Positions 1 to 6,184 of a DNA stretch of 7,158 nt are shown one piece after another. The translations under genes were made by a program, and so were the position numbers. The stretch covers positions 1 through 7,158 of the forward strand of contig DASCMH010000020.1 in NCBI GenBank assembly GCA_036010905.1. The letters run 5' to 3'. The DNA is from SMWD01 sp002729875 (GTDB lineage Bacteria > Pseudomonadota > Gammaproteobacteria > Steroidobacterales > GCA-2729495). Position 1 is the first letter of the stretch, and every line of letters begins with the position of its first letter. The notes beneath the pieces are model-generated. The model searched no databases. It saw nothing but the letters and a program-made list of their open reading frames with translations, and was not told where the DNA came from.

Positions 1-42
1 CTTTTGCGCACCGCTGTTGTCAGTTATCTGTGCATTCGTCAT
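1..42 (-). CDS. possible 5' end of a leftward gene cut by the window edge
   Basis: Reading leftward from an ATG at 42-40 gives 14 open codons (MTNAQITDNSGAQK) that run off the left edge without a stop. If real, this gene is divergent from the quinone oxidoreductase starting at 115, and the 72 bp between them would hold both promoters. Support is thin: 14 codons is too few to recognise a family, and no strong Shine-Dalgarno sequence precedes the ATG. The alternative is that these bases are simply upstream non-coding sequence. Confidence 0.25.
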   Translation of the reverse strand, partial: MTNAQITDNSGAQK

Positions 43-114
43 GCGCCGGTCTTATCGCCGAAGTATCGACGAATCGGAAACCTGGCAGCACTGATTTACG
101 ATAATTCGATTCTT

Positions 115-870
115 ATGAAAGTACTAATCGTTTACGCCCATCCCGAACCGCAGTCGTTTGGCGGCGCGCTGCTCTCGACAGCCGTCGATGTGCTCAGCGA
201 TGCCGGTCATACCGTTGTCGTCTCGGACCTGTATGCCAAAAAATTCAGCGCGATGGCCGGTCCAGACGATTTTACGGATCGCCTCGATGCAGACCACCTG
301 AACATGGGTGCTGAACAGGAACATGCCGCCACGGAAAAAAGCTTTTCAAGCGAGATTCAGGGCGAAATCGAGCGATTATTCGCTGCCGACCTGTTGCTCA
401 TGCAATTTCCACTCTGGTGGTATTCGGTTCCGGCCATCATGAAGGGCTGGATCGACCGGGTTTTTGCCTATGGGGTCACTTATGATTTTGGCCGCACCTG
501 GGATCGCGGCATTATGCAGGGCAAACGGGCGATGCTGAGCTTTACGACCGGCGCACCGGAATCAACCTTTGCACCCGATGGGCGCAACGGTGATCTTGAA
601 CGCGTGCTCTGGCCGCTGCATGCCGGGGTTTTCGCTGTTTGTGGATTTAATGTCCTGCAGCCATTCGTCGGCTGGGCGCCGGCCTGGGTGGGCGATGAAG
701 GTCGGCAGGCAATTATTGCGCAATACACTGAACGGCTGCGCACGCTCGAAAGCGATGCACCCCTGTTCTTTCACCCGCATGCTGATTACGACGAGCAATC
801 ACGTCTTCGCCCGGAGACCGAACCAGGCACCCCTGGTCAGCACCGCGGTACCCGCAGACACTTGCGTTAA
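115..870 (+). CDS. NAD(P)H:quinone oxidoreductase, flavodoxin-like fold (NQO/KefF/MdaB-type family)
   Basis: Predicted cytosolic flavoprotein of 251 aa that would transfer two electrons from NAD(P)H to quinones or similar acceptors. The N-terminus (MKVLIVYAHPEPQSFGGALL) is the first beta strand and phosphate-binding loop of the flavodoxin-like fold. The block at residues 97-126 (MQFPLWWYSVPAIMKGW, then IDRVFAYGVTYDFG) is the hallmark of the NQO1/KefF/MdaB family. It is followed by GKRAMLSFTTGAP (136-148) and the late GFNVLQPFVGWAP segment (177-189). Length is normal for the family. I chose the ATG at 115 because the conserved fold begins there. The reading frame stays open back to base 4, but the extra 37 residues have no family character. 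No clear Shine-Dalgarno precedes 115. A GATAAT at 100-105 could be a -10 box giving a nearly leaderless mRNA, but no -35 supports it. The gene ends 11 bp from the stop of the convergent M28-like gene. The family is secure; the physiological acceptor is unknown. Confidence 0.93.
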   Translation: MKVLIVYAHPEPQSFGGALLSTAVDVLSDAGHTVVVSDLYAKKFSAMAGPDDFTDRLDADHLNMGAEQEHAATEKSFSSEIQGEIERLFAADLLLMQFPLWWYSVPAIMKGWIDRVFAYGVTYDFGRTWDRGIMQGKRAMLSFTTGAPESTFAPDGRNGDLERVLWPLHAGVFAVCGFNVLQPFVGWAPAWVGDEGRQAIIAQYTERLRTLESDAPLFFHPHADYDEQSRLRPETEPGTPGQHRGTRRHLR

Positions 871-881
871 AACACTGATAA

Positions 882-2459
882 TCAGCGCCGCACCCCGGGA
901 CTCATGGCCGGATTACTACCCGGATCGACGAATGGCACAGCAATATCCGCCAGGCTTGCTTGCATCAGGACCTGCGTCAACGAGACCAGCAGATCGATTT
1001 GTTGACGGCATAACCGGGCATCGAAACTTTCAATACCCGGGGTCGTCGTCCAGTACCCGCTCATAGCCGAACTGATCGCAAAACCGGGCTTGTTGTGCTT
1101 GATAGCAACATCACCAAGCCCGGCCCACATGCCCTGCCCGCCACGCGACGGTACCCTGACCTCGGTTCTCGGCAAGCCCGCAGCCTGCACGGCATGCACC
1201 GCAGCAGCAATCAGAACCTCATTATCCTGTGCAAATATAATCGTCGGCTCGGCCAGTCCCGACAGGCCGTATGAGTCACCATCTTCGGCATATTCCTTCT
1301 GCCCGAGCTGCTCAACACCAATGCTGGATACGATGCGGGCAACGATCTGCGGATGATCTTCATACCAATGCACGAGATGTCTGCCCGGCATGTAGTGCTG
1401 GGGATCGAAAAGCAGCAACAGGCTTCGCTTGCGTTCGGCGCGCGGCAACCGTGCAAAGTGATCGATAATGGCGAGAATCCCAAGCGTGCCATTTTCCTGG
1501 GACAGGTTCGGCCCTTCGGAGTGCGTCACCAGCAACACAAATTCATCAGCCTCGGATCCGTAATGCTGTCCCGGCAAAACTCCGGAAAGAAAATAGGTTT
1601 CAACTGATTCCTGGTGTGCAATCAATTTTAATGATGCGGTCCGGCCGGCAATTGCCGCCTCGCGCACCTCTTGCCCCGCCACCTGATCCAGGTACAGACC
1701 CGGCACTCCAAAAACACCCGGATTAAGCAACGGAAAGGTATATAAACCGCGCACACGACCGGGACTCATGGAGAAGATAACAATACCGCCCAGCGCCCCG
1801 CTGTCTTTCAGAATCGTATCAAAACGCCCAAACCGGGTTACAAAATTGCCCTGGAACCACTGGTCGGAGACGAACCCGGGATCATAATCAACCAGATCCG
1901 CTGTCTGGAATTCATGGCCGGATTTAAACGCTGCCGCCATCGAAGCCGGCGGTGAACCGACATCAAATACAACAATCCTGTCACGTAATGCCGCCGCCGG
2001 CATTTTTTTCCTGAAATGTACCAGTGGAGCTGATACGCCGCGCTCATCAGTAGACCCCGAGTAGGCCCAGTAAGCCGCCACCTCGATCGCTTTGCCGTCA
2101 ATAGTCAGCAATCGGTCTGGCGAGGCCGGATCATCATCAGCAAACCAGCGCGTGTACTCGATAGATTCCCTGTCCAGATCGATAACCCCGCGACTGCGCA
2201 GTTCGTCCTCAATGAATTGCATATGCGTATGCCAGGCCGGGCTTCCTGAAAAAGTAGGGCCGCCACGATCTTTCTCAGCATGCCATTGCTGTAACACATC
2301 AGCACTGATCGGCGCGGTTTGCAGACTGCTGGTTAATGCTGCTTGCTGAGCACAGGCAAGATCACCACCTGCGACCAGCATGCCGCCGATCAGTACAAAC
2401 AGAAACTGTACGCAGCGATGTATCCGATACCCACAGTGAAAAGACCAATAATTATCCAT
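882..2459 (-). CDS. exported PA-domain / M28 peptidase-like protein with an atypical metal site
   Basis: A 525-aa protein with an N-terminal signal: charged or polar residues to about 16, a hydrophobic core at 18-30 (QFLFVLIGGMLVA) and a probable signal peptidase I site after A37 (ACA|QQ). The cysteine at 36 lacks a proper lipobox, so a lipoprotein is unlikely. Residues about 140-280 resemble a protease-associated (PA) domain. Residues about 286-500 resemble the M28 aminopeptidase core: VLLVTHSEGPN (308-318), QENG (321-324), LLLLFDPQHYMPG (347-359), IGVEQLG (380-386) and YWTTTP (469-474). Canonical M28 ligands are HxD, DDN, EE, D and H. Here they read H313-S-E315, E322-N, Q354-H355, E383 and W470. 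Either metal chemistry has changed or the protein is not a peptidase. I recall uncharacterised PA-domain proteins with a related THTDGPN...EENG pattern, so this may be a known but unstudied subgroup. GAGG lies 11 nt upstream of the ATG. It converges on the quinone oxidoreductase. Fold assignment is fairly confident; activity is uncertain. Confidence 0.8.
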   Translation of the reverse strand: MDNYWSFHCGYRIHRCVQFLFVLIGGMLVAGGDLACAQQAALTSSLQTAPISADVLQQWHAEKDRGGPTFSGSPAWHTHMQFIEDELRSRGVIDLDRESIEYTRWFADDDPASPDRLLTIDGKAIEVAAYWAYSGSTDERGVSAPLVHFRKKMPAAALRDRIVVFDVGSPPASMAAAFKSGHEFQTADLVDYDPGFVSDQWFQGNFVTRFGRFDTILKDSGALGGIVIFSMSPGRVRGLYTFPLLNPGVFGVPGLYLDQVAGQEVREAAIAGRTASLKLIAHQESVETYFLSGVLPGQHYGSEADEFVLLVTHSEGPNLSQENGTLGILAIIDHFARLPRAERKRSLLLLFDPQHYMPGRHLVHWYEDHPQIVARIVSSIGVEQLGQKEYAEDGDSYGLSGLAEPTIIFAQDNEVLIAAAVHAVQAAGLPRTEVRVPSRGGQGMWAGLGDVAIKHNKPGFAISSAMSGYWTTTPGIESFDARLCRQQIDLLVSLTQVLMQASLADIAVPFVDPGSNPAMSPGVRR

Positions 2460-2489
2460 GACCTGATTATCCTCACTCAGCCTGCCCTG

Positions 2490-2520
2490 ATTATATTCGT
2501 GTCTGTGCTGCCGTCCGCAA
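2490..2520 (-). promoter_or_regulatory. probable sigma70-type promoter of the M28-like gene
   Basis: On the minus strand a perfect TATAAT lies at 2495-2490. The best -35 candidate, TTGCGG at 2520-2515, matches only three of six consensus bases and sits at a long 19-nt spacing. Transcription would start near 2483, leaving a leader of about 24 nt containing GAGG before the ATG at 2459. The -10 box and its position are convincing; the weak -35 suggests help from an activator or low activity. Confidence 0.5.
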
Positions 2521-2530
2521 TGTGGATTTA

Positions 2531-2573
2531 AGAGCCGGTCTTACGCCTGCATAACCCGGTCAAACCCGGCTCT
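2531..2573. repeat. 8-bp inverted repeat in the divergent intergenic region, possible operator
   Basis: AGAGCCGG at 2531-2538 is the exact reverse complement of CCGGCTCT at 2566-2573, separated by 27 bp. Within it AACCCGG occurs twice in direct orientation at 2553-2559 and 2563-2569, exactly 10 bp (one helical turn) apart. The region lies between the divergent M28-like and flavin-reductase genes. A TAAAAT at 2592-2597 could be a -10 box for the rightward gene, which would place the right arm of the repeat near its -35. No T-tract follows, so a terminator is unlikely. The rest of 2460-2657 shows nothing else I can support. The operator role is inference. Confidence 0.35.
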
Positions 2574-2657
2574 GTGCTAGTTTGCACGCAGTAAAATCCA
2601 CTATAGGGTCAAATTACACTACCTCGCCTCAATCACCTGCAACAAAACAGGACTCAT

Positions 2658-3503
2658 ATGAAAAAAGAAGCCAAGATCAGGCCATTCTGGTATTCAGATA
2701 TCTGGCTGTTCCCCAAGATCATCACGATCATCACCAGTCTCGATAGCAAGGGCCGACTGAACGCGGCACCGTATTCACACATCATGCAATACGATGTTAT
2801 GCCGAAGAATCCGCGGCTGATCCTGGGCTTCAGGCAAAGCTCACATACTTTTGAGAATATCCTTGCGACCGGTGAATTTGTCGTCAACTGCCCGACCGCC
2901 GAGTATCTCGATGACATGATGCAAACAGCTCGCTTCTGGCCCGAAGGTGTCAACGAACTGGAACACACAAGTTTTACTACCATTGCATCGCTGAAAGTCA
3001 AACCTCCGAGTATCGAGCAATGCCCGCAAATTGCAGAATGCACCGTCGATCAGGTTATCCGGCTCGATAAAAGCAGCGGCATTATTATCGGCAAGATTGA
3101 AGCGCTCGTCTTCGATGAGGAACTGATCGACATGGATCGCGACGAACGAATCAACACAATGAATCTGCCGGTCGGACTCGGTGACCAGAATCGCAAGTAC
3201 TACTATCATGCCAAACTGCAACCCGACAACATCATCATGCATGAGCTTGAGGAACCGCCCGATGCAATGCGTGGCGCCGATACCAAGACGACCTTAGACT
3301 GGTCCGAAGAAGCGATGGTGACACTGATGCGGATACCGCCGGGGATACGCAAGATGGTGACGGAGAACACTGAAAACTGGGTACGCGAGAAGGGAGAAAC
3401 TATCGTAACAATGGAACTTTTTATGGCGCTTGCCGAGGAACAGGGCATGAGCAGTGACTTCTTCGATCGGTTCCGGGACGAACGCAAGAAAAAACCTGCC
3501 TGA
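2658..3503 (+). CDS. flavin reductase-like FMN-binding split-barrel protein with C-terminal PCP_red-like domain
   Basis: Predicted cytosolic 281-aa protein in two parts. Residues about 15-205 match the flavin-reductase-like FMN-binding split barrel (DIM6/NTAB type): the strand PKIITIITSLDSKGRLNAAP (19-38), then NPRLILGF (51-58), and SSHTFENILATGEFVVNCPT (61-80), with the family's T..NI...GEFVVN pattern. Members bind FMN and reduce flavin for partner monooxygenases or act as oxidoreductases. Residues about 213-262 (LDWSEEAMVTLMRIPPGIRK, then a helix with EN.ENWVREKGETI and ELFMALAEEQGM) resemble the PCP_red module found at the C-terminus of BchB/ChlB and some other proteins: W..EA...L..IP..IR...E.....E..A...G..I. 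The fusion is unusual for a flavin reductase. AGGA at 2649-2652, 5 nt before the ATG, supports this start. No monooxygenase partner is visible. The first domain is confident; the second is a pattern match by eye. Confidence 0.87.
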   Translation: MKKEAKIRPFWYSDIWLFPKIITIITSLDSKGRLNAAPYSHIMQYDVMPKNPRLILGFRQSSHTFENILATGEFVVNCPTAEYLDDMMQTARFWPEGVNELEHTSFTTIASLKVKPPSIEQCPQIAECTVDQVIRLDKSSGIIIGKIEALVFDEELIDMDRDERINTMNLPVGLGDQNRKYYYHAKLQPDNIIMHELEEPPDAMRGADTKTTLDWSEEAMVTLMRIPPGIRKMVTENTENWVREKGETIVTMELFMALAEEQGMSSDFFDRFRDERKKKPA

Positions 3504-3511
3504 TCGAGCAA

Positions 3512-3553
3512 TGCCATTCACATATGAACGGGTTCATCAAAGCACAAATGGCA
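3512..3553. repeat. nested inverted repeats between convergent genes, possible transcript-end hairpin
   Basis: TGCCATT at 3512-3518 pairs with AATGGCA at 3547-3553. Inside it, ATGAAC at 3524-3529 pairs with GTTCAT at 3532-3537. The centres differ by about 2 bp, so both could form one interrupted stem-loop in RNA from either strand. It lies just after the flavin-reductase stop and before the stop of the convergent transporter gene, where a bidirectional terminator would be expected. It has no U-tract and few GC pairs, so it is not a classic intrinsic terminator. Confidence 0.35.
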
Positions 3554-3579
3554 AACTCGGCTAACCGGGATAGAGACTG

Positions 3580-4950
3580 CTAATCATCCGGATCAGACGA
3601 ATTTTCGGCCAAGCTGTAATTACGCATGATGAAAGCTGCCAGGGCAGCAAGCATAAACGGCACAACCGAAACCGCGAACCGAATTGCCTCGATAGCTGAT
3701 TGAGGTTGCTGCGGCAATTCGCCACCGCGTGCGGCGACAAAGCCTGTCATGGCGAGCAGGAAACCGACGAACATCGGCCCGATGGCATTTGCAATTTTCT
3801 CGATCATGCTGAATGCAGCTGCATAAAGGCCCTCCTGATTGACGCCGGTTCGCTGACGATCGTACTCCATGATATCGGGTAACATCGCGGATCCCGAAAC
3901 CATCGCACCGGCGGAAAATATGCCGAGCAGCCCAAAGCGGCCATAAAACCCGATCACGTGTTCGCCGGACCCGGCCAACAGCCACGACATGAAAACGAGG
4001 CCGAGGCCGATGGCCGATACGATGAATGCATTGCGCTTGCCCAGAAAACGTGAAATCAAGATATTCCACATGTACAGCGACAGCACACTACCGAACGTAT
4101 AACCGATCCCGAATGCCGCAAGAATGGATTCGTCGCTATCAAGAACGTAATAAGCAAAAAACAGCAAAGATCCCTGTACCGACGACTGCGCCATGAACAG
4201 ACAGATCTTTGCCGCCAGATAGGTTCGAAACGGGCGGTTCCCCGCGACCAGACGCCATTGGCGACGCCATCCGTATTGATCTCGCGGAGACGGCGCAAGC
4301 TTGCGGGTACTGCGGGTCGCAAAAAACGTCACGCACATCGTTACCGCCACGAGCAAGGCCATGACCCAACTGGTCCTGATATAACCGCCGGCACCACCGC
4401 CAAAATTGCGAATCAACCACTGACCGCCGTAGCTGATCATCAGAACACCTAAAGTCGAGAAGAAGATTCGCTGGGACATCAGCAGCGTCCGTTCATCGGC
4501 ATTCGTCGTCATCTCGGCCGGCATTGCAAAATAGGGCACGCTGAACAGCGTATACCCGGTAGCAAAAGCTATGAGCACAACACCCAGATAGATGATTGTC
4601 GCCAACTCCGATCCAAGATCAGGAACCAAAAAAAACAGCACGATCGCCGCGGCACTGAGGCAACCACCGAAAAGCAGGTAAGGACGACGACGTCCAAAGC
4701 GTGATTGCGTTCGGTCACTGATCTGACCCATAACCGGATCGGTCAGCATGTCGTAGATCTTCGAAAAGCCAATCAGCTGACCAGCCAGCAACGCACTGAC
4801 ACCCAGGTAGGTGGTCATATAAAACAGACCGTAGCTGGTCAGAACGCCAAGCATCACGGCAATGCCGAACGAACCCATGGCCCAGCCGAGTTGCTGGTAG
4901 CGCGTCATCTGTTGTGCAATTGCGTGGCGCGCCATGCCGGAGTCATCCAT
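3580..4950 (-). CDS. MFS transporter of the glycoside-pentoside-hexuronide (GPH):cation symporter family
   Basis: Inner-membrane secondary transporter of 456 aa with about 12 hydrophobic segments, the usual length for the family. Signature 1 is clear at residues 64-93: KIYDMLTDPVMGQISDRTQS followed by RFGRRRPYLL, including the acidic residues D67, D71 and D79 in the region linked to cation coupling in MelB-type carriers. FSVPYFAMPAEM with ERTLLMSQR (136-161) and the C-terminal half motif LPDIMEYDRQRTGVNQEGLY (357-376) with K385 are also typical. Known members carry sugars, glycosides or uronates with H+ or Na+, but many environmental homologues sit in other catabolic clusters, so the substrate is not determined. 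The ATG at 4950 is given. An in-frame ATG at 4935 (MARHAIAQQ) is a real alternative, with GGATGA upstream of it, whereas 4950 has no clear ribosome site. The gene is divergent from the nitrilase operon and may be co-regulated with it. Confidence 0.92.
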   Translation of the reverse strand: MDDSGMARHAIAQQMTRYQQLGWAMGSFGIAVMLGVLTSYGLFYMTTYLGVSALLAGQLIGFSKIYDMLTDPVMGQISDRTQSRFGRRRPYLLFGGCLSAAAIVLFFLVPDLGSELATIIYLGVVLIAFATGYTLFSVPYFAMPAEMTTNADERTLLMSQRIFFSTLGVLMISYGGQWLIRNFGGGAGGYIRTSWVMALLVAVTMCVTFFATRSTRKLAPSPRDQYGWRRQWRLVAGNRPFRTYLAAKICLFMAQSSVQGSLLFFAYYVLDSDESILAAFGIGYTFGSVLSLYMWNILISRFLGKRNAFIVSAIGLGLVFMSWLLAGSGEHVIGFYGRFGLLGIFSAGAMVSGSAMLPDIMEYDRQRTGVNQEGLYAAAFSMIEKIANAIGPMFVGFLLAMTGFVAARGGELPQQPQSAIEAIRFAVSVVPFMLAALAAFIMRNYSLAENSSDPDD

Positions 4951-4970
4951 ACAAGCTTTGGTCAGTGATC

Positions 4971-4999
4971 ATTGTAGCGATCCCGTGCGGATCTGAACG
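4971..4999 (-). promoter_or_regulatory. candidate promoter of the GPH transporter gene, with a palindrome next to the -10
   Basis: TACAAT, five of six matches to the -10 consensus, reads leftward at 4976-4971. The -35 is unclear: TTCAGA at 4997-4992 gives four of six matches but a short 15-nt spacing. GATCC-CGTGC-GGATC, an inverted repeat at 4979-4993, fills the spacer. The start point would be near 4964, only 14 nt before the ATG at 4950 or 29 nt before that at 4935, which slightly favours the shorter protein. Confidence 0.35.
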
Positions 5000-5045
5000 A
5001 CACGAACACGCGTTGTCCTCATAATGGTGGTGGCAGGAGGGTGCC

Positions 5046-5074
5046 TTGGGTCACTGGCAGGTGTTCGCTATAGT
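5046..5074 (+). promoter_or_regulatory. candidate sigma70-type promoter of the nitrilase operon
   Basis: TTGGGT at 5046-5051 and TATAGT at 5069-5074 are separated by exactly 17 bp. The -10 matches five of six consensus bases and the -35 three of six. Transcription would start near 5081, just upstream of the ribosome-binding site at 5096-5100. This supports starting the protein at 5108 rather than 5024, because an ATG at 5024 would lie upstream of the promoter. Confidence 0.45.
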
Positions 5075-5095
5075 GGCGGAGTTCAACTGAGCATC

Positions 5096-5100
5096 GGAGA
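5096..5100 (+). promoter_or_regulatory. Shine-Dalgarno GGAGA that fixes the start of the first nitrilase
   Basis: GGAGA lies 7 nt before the ATG at 5108, an ideal spacing. The upstream in-frame ATG at 5024 has no comparable site, and the residues it would add have no nitrilase character. Confidence 0.7.
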
Positions 5101-5107
5101 ACCCCGG

Positions 5108-6184
5108 ATGGTACCCCTCTTCACAGCTGCTGCAGTCCAGACCGACATCAGCCCGGTATTTTCCGACCGATCGGGCCAGCCTGCTGCAGAGAATATTCAG
5201 CGCAATCTTGACCGGGCGATCGCGTTGATCGAACGTAACGCGCAGTGGAACCCGTCAAAAATCTATGTACTGCCGGAATTTTTCCTGACAGGTGCCGCGG
5301 GCATAGGTCATTCACCAGAAGCCACCGAATTGATGTGTATACGAATACCGGGTCCGGAGATCGATTCACTGTGCGCGCTGGCCAGCCGTGTCGACGCGTA
5401 TATTGCCGGAATGGCCTGGGAGATCATGGACGACTGGCCGGGCCGCTACTGGAATACCGGGTTCATCTGCGACCCGGATGGCAAAGTCATTTTGAAATAT
5501 CACAAACACTACGATCCTACCAGCAAGACCAAACCCGGCGACGTTTACGACGAATATGTCGCCCGCTACGGCGAGGAGGCGCTGTTTCCGGTCGTCGATA
5601 CGCCATACGGACGACTTGGCTGCCTGATCTGTTATGACATCAATTTTCCGGAAATGGCCCGCTGCCTGGCGTTGAACGGAGCCGAAATTCTGCTGCACCC
5701 GACATCGGAAGGCCGTGCGCCGTTCCTGCTCGAGGACGAAGGGGGATGGGAAATCGGTAAACGCAGCCGCGCCTACGAAAATCTCGCCTATGTTATCTCC
5801 GCGAACCAGGGGCGGTTTCTCGACTCCGATTTCCCAACCGACCGCATGCGCGGCCGATCACAGATTATTGATTTCAACGGCCGGGTCGTTAACCTCGCTG
5901 AAACCACGGGGGAAACCATCCTGCAGGCCGACATTGAACTGGAGCGACTGCGTCAGCGACGCGGGCAAATGCAAATGAATTTTCTGGCACAGCTACAGAC
6001 GCATATCCATGCACCGGTTTATGCGCATCATGCGCGATGGCCACAGGATCTCTGGGCGGCGGAACCACCGCCGAACAACATGGCGAATATTGCCACCGGT
6101 CAGAAAGTCATCGCTTCGCTCCAGGAACAAGGCGACTTTGTCGCCCCGGCCGGCCAACAGACCACGAAAAAGAGTTTCGTCTGA
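5108..6184 (+). CDS. nitrilase/amidase-superfamily carbon-nitrogen hydrolase, complete catalytic triad
   Basis: Predicted cytosolic 358-aa C-N hydrolase that would cleave an amide, carbamoyl or nitrile bond through a cysteine thioester. The Glu-Lys-Cys triad is visible: E57 in VLPEFFLTG, K133 in KYHKHYDP and C175 in GRLGCLICYDINFPE (168-182). A further glutamate in DEYV (148-151), between Lys and Cys, may be the fourth tetrad residue. GAEILLHPTSEG (191-202) and ENLAYVISANQG (224-235) complete the alpha-beta-beta-alpha core, and MNFLAQLQTHIHAPVYAHH (290-308) forms a C-terminal extension shared with the next gene. The last 35 or so residues look like a flexible tail. Its stop overlaps the start of a paralogue by one base (TGATG), so the two are almost certainly co-translated. 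Substrate cannot be read from the sequence; it does not look like a classical aliphatic amidase or arylacetonitrilase. Family assignment is very secure. Confidence 0.94.
   Translation: MVPLFTAAAVQTDISPVFSDRSGQPAAENIQRNLDRAIALIERNAQWNPSKIYVLPEFFLTGAAGIGHSPEATELMCIRIPGPEIDSLCALASRVDAYIAGMAWEIMDDWPGRYWNTGFICDPDGKVILKYHKHYDPTSKTKPGDVYDEYVARYGEEALFPVVDTPYGRLGCLICYDINFPEMARCLALNGAEILLHPTSEGRAPFLLEDEGGWEIGKRSRAYENLAYVISANQGRFLDSDFPTDRMRGRSQIIDFNGRVVNLAETTGETILQADIELERLRQRRGQMQMNFLAQLQTHIHAPVYAHHARWPQDLWAAEPPPNNMANIATGQKVIASLQEQGDFVAPAGQQTTKKSFV

Noticed and set aside
4..114. In-frame upstream extension of the quinone oxidoreductase by 37 residues
   Set aside because: The flavodoxin fold starts exactly at the ATG at 115, and the extra residues show no signal peptide or family similarity.
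875..885. CTGAT-A-ATCAG palindrome between the convergent stops as a terminator
   Set aside because: The loop would be a single base and there is no T-tract on either strand. It is more likely chance.
569..1066. Open frame of 165 codons on the plus strand
   Set aside because: It overlaps the quinone oxidoreductase and the 3' end of the M28-like gene in other frames. Its composition is not protein-like and no family is recognisable.
2582..2607. TTGCAC ... TATAGG as the promoter of the flavin reductase gene
   Set aside because: The spacing is only 14 bp, too short for a sigma70 promoter, and the -10 match is weak.
2841..3242. Minus-strand open frame of 133 codons inside the flavin reductase gene
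   Set aside because: It is antisense to a conserved coding region with no independent start signals or recognisable domain.
5024..5107. In-frame upstream ATG giving a nitrilase longer by 28 residues
   Set aside because: It lies upstream of the candidate promoter and lacks a ribosome-binding site, whereas GGAGA is ideally placed before the ATG at 5108.
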